Source: an uncultured Bacilli bacterium (GTDB taxonomy: Bacteria; Bacillota_I; Bacilli_A; RF39; UBA660). From it: a stretch of 64,000 nt of DNA. Below are positions 9,687 through 17,963 of this stretch, piece after piece. Each line of letters opens with the position of its first letter. Positions within the stretch are counted from its first letter, which is position 1. The notes below the pieces were generated by a model. That model was not told the DNA's origin. It did no database searches and saw nothing but the letters and a program-made list of their open reading frames with translations. The DNA lies in the NCBI GenBank assembly GCA_934090795.1, contig CAKOJQ010000003.1, positions 62,001-126,000 on the forward strand, in the 5' to 3' direction. The translations under genes were made by a program, and so were the position numbers.

Positions 9687-10234
9687 AAATTTGAATTATT
9701 ACCTAAAGAATATGTTTTAGGTTTTGATTCTTGGACTTCAGTTTGTTCATTAATTTCATCTAGTGTTTCGCCTATTTTATCATTTCCATATAATTCTTGG
9801 AATTTTAAAAATTTTTGTTTTTCTTCTTCTAAATAAGCAATCATTTCTTCAGGAGTCATATTATAATAATTTGTTTTTTCTTTAGATTCAATACATGCTT
9901 CTTCACTAGAAAATATTAATTTTTGTTTTGGTTCTTCTATTTTAATAATTTCCCCATTTTCAATAGCTTCTTGTTTTATTTCTTGATACATTTTTTCATA
10001 AGCAATAATAAAATAAAATGGTGCAACAATATTTACGATTGGAGTTAAACATTCCAGTATAACTCCAAAAAAAGATACCAATTTTTCTGAAAAAGTTTCT
10101 GATTTTTCAACAACAGCCTTATATCCTTCTCTTTCTAATCTATTATTCATTGCCTTATTAGTCAATTCACCAGTAACATATGTTAAAAATGATGAAATTA
10201 ACTCAATAATTAAAAGTATTTGTAATAATGACAT
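9674..10234 (-). CDS. Small membrane protein, array copy 1, 186 aa
   Basis: Starts MSLLQILLIIELISSFLTYV: a membrane helix at residues 3-20, a basic linker (AMNNRLEREGYKAV), then a second hydrophobic hairpin near 52-82 and a long cytoplasmic tail. The C-terminal 64 residues contain MTPEEMIAYLEEEKQKFLKF and end SKPKTYSLGNNSNLKHR, as in the other three copies. The middle of this copy is the most diverged and has a unique SSEEACIESKEKTNYY insert. Ribosome-binding site AGGAAAG. The tail looks like a soluble helical partner-binding module. Function unknown. Confidence 0.75.
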   Translation of the reverse strand: MSLLQILLIIELISSFLTYVTGELTNKAMNNRLEREGYKAVVEKSETFSEKLVSFFGVILECLTPIVNIVAPFYFIIAYEKMYQEIKQEAIENGEIIKIEEPKQKLIFSSEEACIESKEKTNYYNMTPEEMIAYLEEEKQKFLKFQELYGNDKIGETLDEINEQTEVQESKPKTYSLGNNSNLKHR

Positions 10235-10261
10235 ATTCTTTCCTGCCTTTCAATGTTTTGT

Positions 10262-10290
10262 ATTATAATATATTTTATGGATAAACACAA
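10262..10290 (-). promoter_or_regulatory. Promoter of array copy 1
   Basis: -10 TATAAT (10262-10267), 17-bp spacer, -35 TTGTGT (10285-10290). Confidence 0.6.
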
Positions 10291-10457
10291 CTAAATGTTT
10301 ACAAATGTGTTTTAATTGAACGGGATATATTGATCAAATTTTTTGCCAATTTTTATAAGTTAAAGTGTTGTGTAATTTTAATTATTGTGAAGTAAAACTA
10401 ATAAATATTTAAAAAAATATTTTACTGCTAATTTATATAAAATCAAAATAACAAATA

Positions 10458-10494
10458 AAAACATAAATAGTTTAAATAATTCTATCTATGTTTT
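10458..10494 (-). terminator. Terminator hairpin of array copy 2
   Basis: Same hairpin as copy 1, including the G-U pair at the LKHR codons. Confidence 0.6.
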
Positions 10495-11030
10495 AAATTT
10501 GAATTATTACCTAAAGAATATGTTTTAGGTTTTGATTCTTGGACTTCAGTTTGTTCATTAATTTCATCTAGTGTTTCGCCTATTTTATCATTTCCATATA
10601 ATTCTTGGAATTTTAAAAATTTTTGTTTTTCTTCTTCTAAATAAGCAATCATTTCATCAGGAGTCATTGTTTTATAATCAATTTTTTCTTCTGATTCGTC
10701 TTTAATATTTTCATTTTCTTCTCCACCAAAGAATATTTCATCATTTATATAATTTTTTCGTACATTTGGATATATTTTTTCAAAATTAAATATTATTATC
10801 CATGGGTACACCATATTAAATATAGGAATAATTGATATAAATAGTGTTTTTAGTATACTTTCAAGTATACTTTTAAAATTTTTATAAAATATTATTTGTG
10901 TTCCTGGTGCAAACCTATTTAACTCGTTTTTTATTCTTTTAAGAGTTATTGCCATAAATATTTCTTGAGTTACAGATGTAAAAATTGCAGACACAGCATA
11001 TATTATTAAAAGTATTTTTAATAATGACAT
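10482..11030 (-). CDS. Small membrane protein, array copy 2, 182 aa
   Basis: Starts MSLLKILLIIYAVSAIFTSV, followed by a basic segment (TLKRIKNELNRF), a second hydrophobic region near 60-82 (LFISIIPIFNMVYPWIIIF), an acidic hinge (GGEENENIKDESEEK) and the shared C-terminal block beginning YKTMTPDEMIAYLEEE. From the MTP codons to the stop it is almost identical in DNA to copies 1 and 3. The N-terminal half is closest to copy 4. It has its own promoter and terminator, so each array copy is a separate transcription unit. Confidence 0.75.
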   Translation of the reverse strand: MSLLKILLIIYAVSAIFTSVTQEIFMAITLKRIKNELNRFAPGTQIIFYKNFKSILESILKTLFISIIPIFNMVYPWIIIFNFEKIYPNVRKNYINDEIFFGGEENENIKDESEEKIDYKTMTPDEMIAYLEEEKQKFLKFQELYGNDKIGETLDEINEQTEVQESKPKTYSLGNNSNLKHR

Positions 11031-11057
11031 AACTTTTCCTTCCTTTCATTGGCTTGT

Positions 11058-11086
11058 ATTATAGCATATTTTCAAGTTGAATACAA
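11058..11086 (-). promoter_or_regulatory. Promoter of array copy 2
   Basis: -10 TATAAT (11058-11063) with TGC extension, 17-bp spacer, -35 TTGTAT (11081-11086). ATTACGAACTTTTAG follows upstream and is shared with copy 4. Confidence 0.65.
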
Positions 11087-11272
11087 CTAAAAGTTCGTAA
11101 TATAATATTTAATTTTTCCGTTCCTTTTTGATTTTTCATTAATTTAATTCTTTATTTTTATTAATTTTCAATAAATTAAGGTATTTTGTAATTTTAACTA
11201 TTGTGAAGTAATATTAATAAACATTTAAAAAATATTTTACAGATAATTTATATAAAAACAAAATAACAAATA

Positions 11273-11309
11273 AAAACATAAATAGTTTAAATAATTCTAT
11301 TTATGTTTT
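11273..11309 (-). terminator. Terminator hairpin of array copy 3
   Basis: AAAACATAAATAG pairs perfectly with CTATTTATGTTTT. The final codon is AAA (Lys) instead of AGA (Arg), which makes the stem fully complementary. Confidence 0.6.
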
Positions 11310-11833
11310 AAATTTGAATTATTACCTAAAGAATATGTTTTAGGTTTTGATTCTTGGACTTCAGTTTGTTCATTAATTTCATCTAGTGTTTCGCCTATTT
11401 TATCATTTCCATATAATTCTTGGAATTTTAAAAATTTTTGTTTTTCTTCTTCTAAATAAGCAATCATTTCTTCAGGAGTCATTGTTTTATAATTAATTTC
11501 TTTTTCTGATTCGTATTTAATATTTTCATTTTCTTCTTCATTAAATAATATTTCATCATTTATATATTCTTTTCTTATCGTTTGATATATTTCCTCACGA
11601 TAAGATATTAAAAAACATGGATATACTATATGGCATATAGGAATAATCGATAAAACAATTAATAATTTTAGTACACTTTCAAAATCTCTAAAATTTACTT
11701 GCGATCCGTCTGTGACACTATCTAAATCTTTTTTTATTCTTTTTATAGTTATTATGTTAAAAATTTCGTTAGTTGCAAGTGCAAAAATTGTGCATACACA
11801 ATAAGTTATTATTTTTATTATTAATAATGACAT
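11297..11833 (-). CDS. Small membrane protein, array copy 3, 178 aa
   Basis: Starts MSLLIIKIITYCVCTIFALA, with the basic TIKRIKKDLDSV segment, a second hydrophobic region (LLIVLSIIPICHIVYPCFLI), the acidic hinge and the shared C-terminal block ending NLKHK. The N-terminal cysteines are peculiar to this copy. Promoter at 11858-11886, hairpin at the stop codon. Unknown function. The constant tail and variable membrane half suggest one cytoplasmic partner and changing membrane or external contacts. Confidence 0.75.
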   Translation of the reverse strand: MSLLIIKIITYCVCTIFALATNEIFNIITIKRIKKDLDSVTDGSQVNFRDFESVLKLLIVLSIIPICHIVYPCFLISYREEIYQTIRKEYINDEILFNEEENENIKYESEKEINYKTMTPEEMIAYLEEEKQKFLKFQELYGNDKIGETLDEINEQTEVQESKPKTYSLGNNSNLKHK

Positions 11834-11857
11834 AACTTTCCCCCTTCATTGCTTTGT

Positions 11858-11886
11858 ATTATAGCATATTTTTTGAATAAATGCAA
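11858..11886 (-). promoter_or_regulatory. Promoter of array copy 3
   Basis: -10 TATAAT (11858-11863) with TGC extension, 17-bp spacer, -35 TTGCAT (11881-11886). Confidence 0.65.
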
Positions 11887-12073
11887 CTGTATGTTCGCAA
11901 TATAACGTGTGATTTTTTCAGGCCAATTTGATTTTTTCACTAATCTAATTCTTTATTTTTATTAATTTTCGATAAATTAAGGTATTTTGTAATTTTAACT
12001 ATTGTGAAGTAATATTAATAAACATTTAAAAAATATTTTACAGATAATTTATATAAAAACAAAATAACAAATA

Positions 12074-12110
12074 AAAACATAAATAGTTTAAATAATTCTA
12101 TTTATGTTTT
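12074..12110 (-). terminator. Terminator hairpin of array copy 4
   Basis: Same fully complementary 13-bp stem as copy 3. Confidence 0.6.
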
Positions 12111-12631
12111 AAATTTGAATTATTACCTAAAGAATATGTTTTAGGTTTTGATTCTTGGGCTTCAGTTTGTTCATTAATTTTATCAAGTGTTTCTCCTAAT
12201 TTTTCGTTTCCATACAATTCTTGGAATTTTAAAAATTTTTGCTTTTCTTCTTCTAAATAAGCAATCTTTTCATCAGAAGTCATTGTTTTATAATCAATTT
12301 TTTCTTCCGATTCGTCTTTAATATTTTCATTTTCTTCTCCACCAAAGAATGTTTCATCATCTATATATTTTTTCCTTATCACTGGATATATTTTTTCATA
12401 ATTAGATATCAAAAACAATGGATATATTATATTGAATATAGGAATAATTGATAAAAATAATGATTTTGGTATACTTTTAAAATTCATAAAACTTATTTGT
12501 GATTCGTCTGCGACTCTATTTAAATCTTTTTTTATTCTTTTCATAGTTATTGTGACAAATATTTCGCAAATTACAAATGTGAAAATTGCAGATTCACCAT
12601 AAAATATTAATAGCATTTTTAATAATGACAT
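12098..12631 (-). CDS. Small membrane protein, array copy 4, 177 aa
   Basis: Starts MSLLKMLLIFYGESAIFTFV. Layout as the other copies: helix, TMKRIKKDLNRV basic segment, second hydrophobic region (LFLSIIPIFNIIYPLFLI), acidic hinge, constant tail. The tail differs from the others at about ten residues (for example SDEKIAYLEEE, NEKLGETLDKINEQTEA), so this copy has escaped the homogenisation seen in copies 1-3. It is the first unit transcribed toward the array and lies divergent from the polymerase gene at 12827. Confidence 0.75.
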   Translation of the reverse strand: MSLLKMLLIFYGESAIFTFVICEIFVTITMKRIKKDLNRVADESQISFMNFKSIPKSLFLSIIPIFNIIYPLFLISNYEKIYPVIRKKYIDDETFFGGEENENIKDESEEKIDYKTMTSDEKIAYLEEEKQKFLKFQELYGNEKLGETLDKINEQTEAQESKPKTYSLGNNSNLKHK

Positions 12632-12656
12632 AACATTTCCCCCTTCATTGTTTCGT

Positions 12657-12685
12657 ATTATAGCATATTTTCATGTTGAATACAA
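12657..12685 (-). promoter_or_regulatory. Promoter of array copy 4
   Basis: -10 TATAAT (12657-12662) with TGC extension, 17-bp spacer, -35 TTGTAT (12680-12685). Upstream sequence to about 12750 matches that of copy 2. Confidence 0.65.
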
Positions 12686-12826
12686 CTAAAAGTTCGTAAT
12701 ATAATATTTAATTTTTTCCGTTTCTTTTTGATTTTTCATTAATTTAATTCTTTATTTTTGCCAATTATTTCCACTAGATATATACAAACAATTGTTTTAA
12801 TATATTCTCGTAAGGAGAAATGTTTA

Positions 12827-14095
12827 ATGAATAATAATTTATATTCAAATAGAAATATTATTGCAATTGATTTAAAAAGTTTTTTTGCTTCTGTTGAATG
12901 TATAGAAAGAGGTCTTGATCCATTTACTACTGCTCTAGTTGTTTGTGATCCAACTAGAAATGGCGCTATTACTTTGGCAGTTACGCCTTTTTTAAAAAAT
13001 TTAGGAGTTCCATCTAGAGGAAGAGCCTATGATTTACCTAAAAACATTAAAATATTTAAAGCACCACCTCGTATGAGCCTATATATTCAAAAAAGCCGTG
13101 AGGTTTTAAGCATTTATTTAGAGTATGTTGCTAAAGAAGATATTCATGTCTACTCAATTGATGAAGTGTTTTTAGATGTTACTAATTACCTTCATATGTA
13201 TAATATGACTGATTATGAACTTGCTCAAACTATTATAAATGATATAAAGAAAAGAACTGGACTTACCACAACAGCCGGAATTGGTCCAAATATATTACTT
13301 GCTAAACTCTCAATGGATATTGAAGCTAAACACGTTCAAAATAACATTGCTAAATGGACTTATGATGATGTTAAAAATAAATTATGGTCTATCACTCCCT
13401 TATCAAAAATGTGGAGCATTGGGCCTCGTATGGAACGTAATTTAAATAAGCTAGGTCTTTATACAGTAGGAGATATTGCCAAATATGATAAAAATAAATT
13501 AAAAGATAAATATGGTATTATTGGTATTGAGCTATGGGAGCATGCTAATGGGATTGATAACGCTAGAATAAGTGATTTTAATAATTATATTCCAAAAGAA
13601 AATTCAATTAGTCATAGTCAAATTTTATTTAAAGATTATAATCAAAATAACATAATTCTTATTATAAGAGAAATGGTAAGTGTTTTAGTTAAAAGGTTAA
13701 GAACGGCTCATAAACAAACTTCTTCAATTGGTTTAGGAATCGGTTACTCTAAGGAAACTGGTGGTGGTTTTTATCACGTAACTAAGTTAGATACTAGTAC
13801 ATTTAAAGAAGATGAAATAGCTGATATCTGCTTAAACATGTTTGATAAATATTATGAAGAATATATGCCAATTAGAAAAGTTTCAATTTCTTTTGGTAGA
13901 TTATCTGATGATACCGGAATCCAGCTTAATATATTTGAATCATTTGAAAAAGAAAAAACAAACAAAAATGGTGAAATTGTTATAGATGAGCTTAATAACA
14001 AATATGGTGCTAATATGATTTTGAAAGCATCTAGCTTACTTGAAGATTCTACTATTAGAATGCGTAATGGGAAGATAGGAGGTCACAATGCCTAA
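12827..14095 (+). CDS. Y-family DNA polymerase, UvrX/YqjW-like
   Basis: Translesion polymerase of the UmuC/DinB superfamily, 422 residues. Seen: the catalytic IAIDLKSFFASVEC near residues 11-25, the second acidic site YSIDEVFLDV near 115-125, helix-hairpin-helix MWSIGPRMERNLNKLGLYTVGD near 195-215, and a C-terminal little-finger region. The frame is open further upstream, but AAGGAG lies nine bases before the ATG at 12827-12829. Its stop overlaps by 8 bp the start of a YolD-like gene, the same pairing as uvrX-yolD in Bacillus, which argues for the damage-inducible UvrX branch. I found no clear LexA/DinR box (GAAC-N4-GTTC) upstream. Confidence 0.92.
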   Translation: MNNNLYSNRNIIAIDLKSFFASVECIERGLDPFTTALVVCDPTRNGAITLAVTPFLKNLGVPSRGRAYDLPKNIKIFKAPPRMSLYIQKSREVLSIYLEYVAKEDIHVYSIDEVFLDVTNYLHMYNMTDYELAQTIINDIKKRTGLTTTAGIGPNILLAKLSMDIEAKHVQNNIAKWTYDDVKNKLWSITPLSKMWSIGPRMERNLNKLGLYTVGDIAKYDKNKLKDKYGIIGIELWEHANGIDNARISDFNNYIPKENSISHSQILFKDYNQNNIILIIREMVSVLVKRLRTAHKQTSSIGLGIGYSKETGGGFYHVTKLDTSTFKEDEIADICLNMFDKYYEEYMPIRKVSISFGRLSDDTGIQLNIFESFEKEKTNKNGEIVIDELNNKYGANMILKASSLLEDSTIRMRNGKIGGHNA

Positions 14096-14420
14096 TAGAA
14101 ACGCGATTAAATGGGCTCCTTTTAATTCAGTTATTAACGGCAACTATATAATGAGTATGATAGTTAAAGAAAAATCTAGAATAGTTAAACCTACTTTATC
14201 AGAAGAACAAATAAATGAGTTTGAAAATTTAGTTAAAGAATCATTAATTAATAAAATACCTTTAGAATTTACTATTTACGATAATGGATATACTAAAAAT
14301 ATAAAAGGAACCGTTACTAAAATAGACAGTTCCTTAAATAAAATATTTTTAAACTATAATAATCATATCTTCTTTTGTGAAATAATGAATATTAAAAAAC
14401 TAGATTATTTCTTATCATAA
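14088..14420 (+). CDS. YolD-like family protein
   Basis: 110 residues. The N-terminal KWAPFNSV is the family hallmark (RG-x-x-KW-x-PF in relatives). The rest forms a small beta-rich domain around TIYDNGYTKNIKGTVTKID. YolD-like proteins are encoded with Y-family polymerases in Firmicutes and are thought to be accessory or regulatory partners, though the biochemical role is not settled. An AGGAGG-type site (ATAGGAGGTCACAATG) lies within the polymerase gene, giving coupled translation. Its 3' end overlaps by 16 bp the convergent TtcA-like gene. Confidence 0.85.
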   Translation: MPNRNAIKWAPFNSVINGNYIMSMIVKEKSRIVKPTLSEEQINEFENLVKESLINKIPLEFTIYDNGYTKNIKGTVTKIDSSLNKIFLNYNNHIFFCEIMNIKKLDYFLS

Positions 14421-15235
14421 TCATCTAAAAATGAATGATTTACTCCATCTTTGTGCCAAGAAAGTATACAATTCATATTAACATTATCCATTGCTTTAAA
14501 AATATTAGCATCAACACTTGGATTAATTTTACGTAAATTTTTAATTAGTTCTTTCATTTCTTTACGTTTACTTGTTCCATCATTTATTAAGGAACAACCT
14601 TCTGTAAAACGACATGCACAATTTATAAAAGTTAATTCGTTATAATTTTTCCAAGCAATAATAGATGCTTCTTTAACTAAATATAATGGTCTAATTAAAT
14701 CTATTCCTTCATAATTATCAGAATGCAATTTAGGCATCATTGTTTTAATTTCAGCTCCATAAAACATAGATAAAAGGGTTGTTTCAATAACATCATCAAA
14801 GTGATGACCTAGCGCAATTTTGTTGCATCCTAACTCTTTAGCATGATTGTATAAATATCCTCTACGCATCCTTGCACATAAATAGCAAGGACTTTTTGAA
14901 TCCACATTAGCAACTACATCAAAAATATCACTTTCAAACATCTCTAATGGAATATTTAATATTTTTGCGTTATCTAATATAAAATTACGATTATATTCAT
15001 TATAACCAGGATCCATAACAACATAATGAGCATTAAATTTAACGTTGCCATGTCTTTGTAATTCTTGAATACACTTCGCAAGTAAAAATGAATCTTTTCC
15101 TCCACTAATACAAACCATGACATTATCATTTTCTTCAATTAATTTATAATCAGAAACGGCTTTAACAAATTTAGACCATATTTCTTTACGATATGTTGTT
15201 ATAATGCTTCTTTCTATTTCTTTATACTTCTCCAT
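14405..15235 (-). CDS. TtcA-family tRNA 2-thiolation enzyme (PP-loop ATPase)
   Basis: Adenylates a tRNA base for replacement of oxygen by sulfur. TtcA itself makes 2-thiocytidine-32. Seen: PP-loop SGGKDS near residue 45, CYLC plus CAC/C cysteines that would hold an iron-sulfur cluster, and the GHHFDD motif near 140. About 276 residues, typical for TtcA. The start is the ATG at 15233-15235, six bases after GAGG, inside the end of the desulfurase gene. An upstream start at 15250 has no site. Pairing with a cysteine desulfurase gives a self-contained sulfur-transfer operon. The exact tRNA position modified is inferred. Confidence 0.88.
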   Translation of the reverse strand: MEKYKEIERSIITTYRKEIWSKFVKAVSDYKLIEENDNVMVCISGGKDSFLLAKCIQELQRHGNVKFNAHYVVMDPGYNEYNRNFILDNAKILNIPLEMFESDIFDVVANVDSKSPCYLCARMRRGYLYNHAKELGCNKIALGHHFDDVIETTLLSMFYGAEIKTMMPKLHSDNYEGIDLIRPLYLVKEASIIAWKNYNELTFINCACRFTEGCSLINDGTSKRKEMKELIKNLRKINPSVDANIFKAMDNVNMNCILSWHKDGVNHSFLDDYDKK

Positions 15236-16352
15236 TTTTAACCTCTTCATACACTTTATTAAATATTTTTATAAATTCATCTAGTTCTTCTTTAGTTGTT
15301 AAATAAGATAAACTAATTCTAATTGATGAACTAGCTCTTCCTTTATCTTTAGTTAGTGCATACACTAGTTTTGAAGGTGTCATTATTGGACAACAACTAG
15401 TTTTACTAGAAACCATTACTCCATTTTGATTTAATTTATCAACAAAAAGAACTGATTTTACTTTCTTAACACTTATATTAATTGTATAAGGCAAGCTATT
15501 TGCAGTACTATTAATAATTACATCTTTATTTTGTTTTAATAAGTTAATTAAATAATCATGAAGTTCCTTAACATATTTATATCTTTCATCTAAATTTTTA
15601 TATGCTTTTTCAATTGCAACCGCCGTACTCGCAATTAAATTGGTATTAGGAGTACCACTACGATAAACAGTTGTTGATTTGCCACCTAATATTTGAGGTT
15701 TTAACTCGATATTTTTTCTTTTTACTAAAATAGATATTCCCATTAGCCCATAAAATTTATGCGGAGCAATAGTTACTAAATCAGTATTTTGAATATCTAT
15801 ATTAATTTTACCAATTGCTTGAGATGCATCGGTATGAAAAATAATATGATCATAATTTATTAAAAGTTTTCCAATTTCTTGAATAGGTTGTTTTATTCCA
15901 AGTTCTGAATCAACAGAGGTTACTGATACTAAAATTGTTGTAGGTTTAATCATACTCTTTAAAACATCTATGTCAACTATTCCATCTTTGTTAACTGGAA
16001 TCATTTCTACTTCAAAGCCTTCTTCTTGCAAACGTAAACAAGCACTCATTACCGAATTATGTTCAAGGCTGCTAACTAAAATATGATTTCCAAAATTTTT
16101 ATATCGATAAGATGCACCTAATATCGCTAGATTATTACTTTCAGTAGCACCACTTGTATAAATTATTTCATCAGGATTAATATTTAAAATTTTTGCAATT
16201 TTTTTATTAGCATCATCTATAACTTTTTTAGCCATCATTCCCATATCATGATTAGAGTTTGGATTGCCATAATACTTATTTGTAACATTTATATAGCAAT
16301 CTAACACATCTTTATCAACCGGAGTTGCTGAAGCATAATCTAAATATATCAT
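15222..16352 (-). CDS. Cysteine desulfurase (NifS/IscS class V aminotransferase)
   Basis: PLP enzyme that removes sulfur from cysteine as an enzyme-bound persulfide. Seen: YLDYASATP start, GATESNNLAI near residues 69-78, HTDASQAIG near 175, the PLP lysine in APHKFYG near 200, and the sulfur-carrying loop SSKTSCCP near 325. 376 residues, full length. AAGGAGG precedes the ATG. It overlaps the TtcA-like gene by 14 bp, so sulfur delivery to tRNA thiolation is the likely job. Supply to iron-sulfur assembly is also possible because no suf or isc scaffold gene is nearby. Confidence 0.95.
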   Translation of the reverse strand: MIYLDYASATPVDKDVLDCYINVTNKYYGNPNSNHDMGMMAKKVIDDANKKIAKILNINPDEIIYTSGATESNNLAILGASYRYKNFGNHILVSSLEHNSVMSACLRLQEEGFEVEMIPVNKDGIVDIDVLKSMIKPTTILVSVTSVDSELGIKQPIQEIGKLLINYDHIIFHTDASQAIGKINIDIQNTDLVTIAPHKFYGLMGISILVKRKNIELKPQILGGKSTTVYRSGTPNTNLIASTAVAIEKAYKNLDERYKYVKELHDYLINLLKQNKDVIINSTANSLPYTINISVKKVKSVLFVDKLNQNGVMVSSKTSCCPIMTPSKLVYALTKDKGRASSSIRISLSYLTTKEELDEFIKIFNKVYEEVKNGEV

Positions 16353-16411
16353 AGGTCCTCCTTAAATATTTATCTAATTTATTATAGAAAAAAAACAATT
16401 AATAGTAAATA

Positions 16412-16849
16412 TTAATCATTCTTATTTTCTTGTAAATAACATTTTTCTTTTATAATAGTTGAAGATAATCCTCTATTATATGGAAAATAAACAAAATCTA
16501 CACCTTTAGGCTTTAACTTTAATTCATTTTGATTATATAAAGGAGAATTATTCCAATCAGAGCCATGAAAAATAACATTAAAATTTTCTTGTTCCCAAGC
16601 AACACTTTTATCTAATGTAGTTTGGGGAATCACTTTATCAACGTATTTAATAGCGTTTACAATTTCCATTCTTTGTTCTAAAGGAATTACTGGTGTTTTT
16701 CCTTTATATTCTTCTACTAACTCATCTGTACTAACACCAACAATTAAATAATCGCACATTGATTTAGCCTGTTTTAAAATATGTAAATGTTCAACATGAA
16801 ATAAATCAAACACTCCTGTTGTATAACCAATTTTATATTTCTTTTTCAT
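16412..16849 (-). CDS. Cytidylyltransferase-like nucleotidyltransferase (TagD-like)
   Basis: 145 residues of the HxGH nucleotidyltransferase fold, closest in outline to glycerol-3-phosphate cytidylyltransferase, which makes CDP-glycerol for teichoic-acid-type polymers. Seen: GYTTGVFDLFHVEHL near residues 8-22 and the C-terminal signature RGLSSTIIK in place of RTEGISTT. The first motif is HVEH, lacking the usual glycine of HxGH, so substrate preference may differ. AAAGGAG precedes the ATG. The leader from the promoter at 16959-16987 is more than 100 bases long. No polymer-assembly genes lie nearby. Confidence 0.85.
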   Translation of the reverse strand: MKKKYKIGYTTGVFDLFHVEHLHILKQAKSMCDYLIVGVSTDELVEEYKGKTPVIPLEQRMEIVNAIKYVDKVIPQTTLDKSVAWEQENFNVIFHGSDWNNSPLYNQNELKLKPKGVDFVYFPYNRGLSSTIIKEKCYLQENKND

Positions 16850-16958
16850 ACTTTTCTCCTTTCCTTTAAAATAACTTAATAATTTATTATATGCTTAATA
16901 TAATTTTGTACTACTTTTTTCCAAATAAAAACAATCTTTTTTCGTTCGAATATTATCC

Positions 16959-16998
16959 GTTATAGCACGTATTCAATAAAAAAGCAAACATTTTTTCT
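16959..16998 (-). promoter_or_regulatory. Promoter upstream of the nucleotidyltransferase, with AAAAAATGTTTG box
   Basis: -10 TATAAC (16959-16964) with TGC extension, 17-bp spacer, -35 TTGCTT (16982-16987), overlapped by AAAAAATGTTTG. It leaves a leader of about 105 bases before the ATG at 16849. Confidence 0.6.
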
Positions 16999-17052
16999 AA
17001 TAGTGCATTTTAAGTAAAAGAAAAAGACATATAAACATATACATCTTAGATC

Positions 17053-17196
17053 TTAAAATTTATCTATTAATTTTAATTTAACCAAACTAATTAAAGATTC
17101 ATTATTAAAATATTCATTATATTTTTTACTCTCTTTTTGAAATTTTTTTAATAAATTTCTGTTATATTCTTCAAAAAAATAGCTATTATTAACCAT
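17053..17196 (-). CDS. Possible small protein, 47 aa
   Basis: An open frame from ATG 17194-17196 reads MVNNSYFFEEYNRNLLKKFQ and continues lysine- and asparagine-rich to a TAA at 17053-17055. It begins eight bases after the stop of the gene upstream and has no visible ribosome-binding site, so translation would depend on coupling. It could be a real small gene or the frame-shifted tail of a decaying neighbour. Confidence 0.3.
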   Translation of the reverse strand: MVNNSYFFEEYNRNLLKKFQKESKKYNEYFNNESLISLVKLKLIDKF

Positions 17197-17204
17197 ACTA
17201 GAAT

Positions 17205-17615
17205 CTATGCTTTAAATTTTATAATTTTTTCTTCAATAACTTTAAGGATTCCAATATAATTATTATTGCAAACTATCAAATATTTATTATTTAATTTATA
17301 CCTAGTAAAAGAATGGTATAAATTAATTTTATAATCAAATTTTTTACTTAAAAGTGTTTTTATTTCTTCTTCACTATAATATAAAACTCCATATTTAGAA
17401 TATTCTTTTGTCTTAATATTATTACATCTTTTAATATTTTCTTTATAAATTACCTTATCATATAAACTTTGATACCTACTCAAAAATATTTTATCTTTAA
17501 AATTTTTATTTTTCTTTTCATTTATAATTAACCATTTGTTATCTAGTTTTTCTAGTTCTTCCGATTTATTATAATTTTTCATTGCAACTAAAATAAGATA
17601 ATTTTTAACTTTCAT
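17205..17615 (-). CDS. Hypothetical protein, 136 aa
   Basis: Unrecognised, very lysine- and asparagine-rich, with no membrane segment. The sequence KNYLILVAMKNYNKSEELEK opens the frame and a YSEEEIKTLL helix lies in the middle. No convincing ribosome-binding site precedes either possible ATG. Codon use is as AT-rich as its neighbours. It follows the 62-codon frame at 17631-17819 by 15 bp, and the two with the 47-codon frame may be one short operon or remnants of a larger gene. Confidence 0.5.
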   Translation of the reverse strand: MKVKNYLILVAMKNYNKSEELEKLDNKWLIINEKKNKNFKDKIFLSRYQSLYDKVIYKENIKRCNNIKTKEYSKYGVLYYSEEEIKTLLSKKFDYKINLYHSFTRYKLNNKYLIVCNNNYIGILKVIEEKIIKFKA

Positions 17616-17630
17616 TAAATAATTATATTC

Positions 17631-17819
17631 TTATTTACTATAATCAGATAAGTAATCACTTGGTATCGTAAATGATTCTGGATAATTATATAAAGATTTT
17701 ATAACATCATCAAAATTACAAGTATGACAAATATTTTCATCTAAACTATAATGATATAGAAGGCTTACCTTTATTACATCACCCACAGCATCTAACAAAC
17801 AGACATTTACATTAACCAT
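17631..17819 (-). CDS. Possible small protein, 62 aa
   Basis: Reads MVNVNVCLLDAVGDVIKVSL and contains the CHTC pair of cysteines. No ribosome-binding site stronger than GTGGAT is seen. Function unknown. It is the first frame of a short unrecognised group reaching to 17053. Confidence 0.4.
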   Translation of the reverse strand: MVNVNVCLLDAVGDVIKVSLLYHYSLDENICHTCNFDDVIKSLYNYPESFTIPSDYLSDYSK

Positions 17820-17939
17820 ATAATTTATATAATTTATCCACTTAAATATTTTTTATCTTTATCATAGTATGAACATGGAAGATAACAATTCTTAAATCTT
17901 TTATATACTTTACTTTAATAATAACCTCTAATTAAAGAA

Positions 17940-17963
17940 AAAAGTATAACTTAATATACTTTT
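17940..17963 (-). terminator. Terminator of the ireB-mltG operon
   Basis: AAAAGTATA pairs with TATACTTTT around a six-base loop, and the T-run continues on the minus strand. It begins immediately after the mltG stop codon at 17964. Confidence 0.75.

Larger units (their letters stand above)
9650..12760 (-). repeat. Tandem array of four roughly 805-bp gene-containing units
   Basis: Each unit holds promoter, a small membrane-protein gene and a hairpin that spans the stop codon. Unit offsets are 808, 815 and 801 bp (gene ends at 9674, 10482, 11297, 12098). The last roughly 190 bp of the genes are nearly identical in copies 1-3 and slightly diverged in copy 4. The spacer from about 10370, 11190 and 11990 also repeats closely. 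The middle and 5' parts of the genes are strongly diverged. Confidence 0.85.

Noticed and set aside
12690..12826. LexA/DinR box upstream of the Y-family polymerase
   Set aside because: GTTGAATACAAC and AGTTCG strings occur, but no GAAC-N4-GTTC arrangement, and the sequence belongs to the repeat unit of the neighbouring array.
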